Source: Paracidovorax avenae (GTDB taxonomy: Bacteria > Pseudomonadota > Gammaproteobacteria > Burkholderiales > Burkholderiaceae_C). Taken from it: a DNA stretch of 64,000 nt. The notes below the pieces were generated by a model. The model searched no databases. It was not told where the DNA came from and was given only the letters and a program-made list of their open reading frames with translations. A program made the position numbers and the translations under genes. The stretch is taken from assembly GCF_040892545.1 (NCBI RefSeq), contig NZ_CP156079.1, forward strand, positions 1,709,501 through 1,773,500, in the 5' to 3' direction. Positions 62,139 through 64,000 of this stretch are shown here, in pieces. Position 1 is the stretch's first letter. Each line of letters starts with the position of its first letter.

Positions 62139-64000
62139 ACGGCCCGGCCATCGATATCGCGTGGCGGTCGCTGTTCGCGGGCCTGCGCGAGGCGCTCTGG
62201 CTGGTCGATGCGCAGTCGCTGAACGTGGTGCTGTGCAACCGGGCCGCGGCCGAACTGGCCGGCCGGCCGCAGGAAGCCATGGAAGGGCGGCCGGTGCACC
62301 TGCTGGCCAACACGCCCGAGGATCTCGCGTTCTGGTCGCAGGACCTGGCCGGGCTGCGGGCGGGCATCCATTCGCACTCGGGCATGCTGCGCCCCGACGG
62401 CTCCCTCGTGCCGGTGGACCGCCGCGTCGCCGCCGTCGAGTCGCCGGAGGGCATGCCACTGCTGGTGCTGGGCATGCTGGACCGCAGTGAGCAGGCATCC
62501 ATCCAGGGCGAGCTGGAACGCCTGCTCTCGGAACTGCGCGCCACGCTCGACTCCGCCGCCGACGGCATGATGGTCTGCGACATGGGCGGTCGCGTGCGGG
62601 CCTTCAACCAGCGCCTGGCCTGGCTGTGGAACATGCCGGCAGACCTGCTCGTGCAGCGCGACGACGCGGCCGTGGAAGCGCACATGGCCGGCCAGGTGGC
62701 CGACGCCGATGCCTACCGTGCGCGGCTGCTGGGCATCGCGCAGTTCCCGGAAGAGGAAACCCTCGACATCCTGCACCTGCGCACGGGCACCGTGATAGAG
62801 CGCCGTTCGGTACCCCAGATGAGCCAGGGCCGGCCCATGGGGCGCGTGTATTCCTTCCGCGACCTCACCCTGCAGCATACCGCGCAAAAGCGCATCGAGC
62901 AGCTGGCGTACAGCGATGTGCTCACCGGCCTGCCCAATCGCCTGCTGCTGTCGCGCTGCGTCGCCTCGGCGCTGGAGACCGCGCGCGTGCAGGGCGGCGG
63001 GTTCGCCATCCTGTTCATCGACCTCGACCGCTTCAAGATCATCAACGATTCGCTGGGGCATCTCTTCGGCGACCGGGTGCTGCAGCTCGTGGCGCAGCGC
63101 CTGCAGGGCTGCCTGCGGCAGAACGACATGCTGTGCCGCCTGGGAGGGGACGAGTTCGTCCTCCACCTGGATGCGGGCGACGCACCCATGGCCGAATCCG
63201 TGGCGCGCCGCATCCTGGAGGACATGCGCCAGCCCTTCATGCTCGACGGCATGGGGTTTTCCATCCAGTGCAGCATCGGCATCGCGCTGCACCCCCGGGA
63301 CGGCGAGACGCTGGACGACCTGATCAAGCAGGCGGACACCGCCATGTACCGGGTCAAGGAGCGCGGCCGGGGCAGCTACGGGTTCTACCAGCCGCAGATG
63401 AATGCCGACATGCTCTCGCGCATGCAGCTGGAGCATGCGATGCGCCAGGCGCTGGACCGCGGCGATTTCGCCGTCCACTACCAGCCGCAGGTGGCGATGG
63501 CCTCGGGCCGGGTGGTGGGCGCCGAGGCCCTGCTGCGCTGGAATGATCCCGGGCTGGGCGCGGTGTCGCCGGGCGTCTTCATCCCGCTGGCGGAGGAGTC
63601 GGGCTACATCGTGACCCTGGGCGCCTGGGTGCTGGAGCAGGCGATCCGCGAGGCGGCCCGCTGGATGCAGGCCGGCACGCCCCTGGTGGTGGCGGTGAAC
63701 GTGTCCGCGCTGGAATTCCGGCAGTCCGGCTTCGTGGAGCGCCTCGTGGCGCTGCTGCGCAGCCACGGGCTGCCGGCCTCGCTGCTGGAGCTGGAACTGA
63801 CCGAGACCATCCTGCTGCAGGACGCCCAGGAAATGGCGCAGCGCCTCGCGGCCCTGGCCGAGCTGGGCGTGGGCCTGTCGATCGACGATTTCGGCACGGG
63901 CTATTCGAGCCTCGCCTATCTCAAGAAGCTCCACATCCACAAGCTGAAGATCGACCAGTCGTTCGTGCGGGGCCTGCCGGACGACGAAAGCGACCGGGCG
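62135..64000 (+). CDS. PAS-GGDEF-EAL c-di-GMP enzyme (3' end beyond the window)
   Basis: The frame starts at ATG 62135 in the stop of the HD-GYP gene and is still open at base 64000, so at least 622 residues are present. Two PAS-like segments (about 10-120; 130-260) precede a GGDEF domain with GGDEF at 337-341 and an EAL domain with EAL at 464-466, LTETILL and DDFGTGYSSL. Both catalytic motifs look intact. Co-transcribed with an HD-GYP enzyme, so two c-di-GMP-degrading activities and one possible cyclase are coupled. Confidence 0.9.
   Translation, partial: MNGPAIDIAWRSLFAGLREALWLVDAQSLNVVLCNRAAAELAGRPQEAMEGRPVHLLANTPEDLAFWSQDLAGLRAGIHSHSGMLRPDGSLVPVDRRVAAVESPEGMPLLVLGMLDRSEQASIQGELERLLSELRATLDSAADGMMVCDMGGRVRAFNQRLAWLWNMPADLLVQRDDAAVEAHMAGQVADADAYRARLLGIAQFPEEETLDILHLRTGTVIERRSVPQMSQGRPMGRVYSFRDLTLQHTAQKRIEQLAYSDVLTGLPNRLLLSRCVASALETARVQGGGFAILFIDLDRFKIINDSLGHLFGDRVLQLVAQRLQGCLRQNDMLCRLGGDEFVLHLDAGDAPMAESVARRILEDMRQPFMLDGMGFSIQCSIGIALHPRDGETLDDLIKQADTAMYRVKERGRGSYGFYQPQMNADMLSRMQLEHAMRQALDRGDFAVHYQPQVAMASGRVVGAEALLRWNDPGLGAVSPGVFIPLAEESGYIVTLGAWVLEQAIREAARWMQAGTPLVVAVNVSALEFRQSGFVERLVALLRSHGLPASLLELELTETILLQDAQEMAQRLAALAELGVGLSIDDFGTGYSSLAYLKKLHIHKLKIDQSFVRGLPDDESDRA

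Noticed and set aside
1..64000. CRISPR arrays, IS elements, prophage or integrase genes
   Set aside because: No regularly spaced repeats, transposase or integrase motifs were seen; only the two-copy intergenic repeat and the single low-GC gene suggest mobility.

Overview
The window looks like chromosomal DNA of a Comamonadaceae betaproteobacterium, most likely Acidovorax in the broad sense (the plant-associated Paracidovorax avenae/citrulli group). This is inferred from high GC content with strong third-position bias, a Type VI secretion ClpV at the left edge, family-typical small proteins (a Trp-rich protein of the TIGR04438 type, a glycine-tailed betaproteobacterial protein), the ccoNOQP/ccoG/fnr/hemN layout, and a perfect plant-inducible-promoter (PIP) box in front of a low-GC gene. 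Species cannot be proven from the window.

Left part (1-23 kb): 3' end of clpV/tssH; a structured intergenic element; tRNA-Leu(UAA); a conserved hypothetical; a YgjP-like metallopeptidase; a minus-strand paoABC-type molybdenum aldehyde oxidoreductase operon; murI directly behind a class I fumarase; an MHYT-GGDEF-EAL c-di-GMP protein; class II fumC; a poxvirus-type topoisomerase IB; a two-component system followed by a small secreted protein and a Tat/lipobox intradiol-dioxygenase-like protein; and a proVWX osmoprotectant transporter with a palindrome-rich upstream region.

Middle (23-48.5 kb): a YqhA membrane protein, acs, a LapA-like protein, a cytochrome c, ilvD and bfr. Next comes an isolated low-GC gene (30006-30923) whose product carries a plausible Cys-His-Asp catalytic triad. 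It is preceded by a PIP box (TTCGC-N15-TTCGT) and a correctly spaced -10 element, so it is a strong candidate type III secreted effector. Then lgt, an MFS transporter, a GlxA-type regulator, and a malonate-utilisation operon (GntR regulator, malonyl-CoA decarboxylase, Bug-type binding protein, enoyl-CoA hydratase, malonyl-CoA synthetase). A methyltransferase follows, then a LysR regulator divergent from an amidohydrolase plus a complete livKHMGF ABC transporter.

Right part (48.5-64 kb): a microaerobic respiration island containing usp, ccoI, ccoS, ccoN, ccoO, ccoQ, ccoP, ccoG, ccoH, a small membrane protein, fnr, hemN and a SafE/UreH-like membrane protein. Three perfect TTGAC-N4-GTCAA FNR-type boxes lie before usp/ccoI, ccoN and hemN, and fnr is encoded inside the island, so it appears to be a self-contained oxygen-responsive regulon. 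The window ends with an HD-GYP phosphodiesterase overlapped by a PAS-GGDEF-EAL gene that runs off the edge. An intergenic repeat is present in two inverted copies, near 37.8 kb and 57.5 kb.
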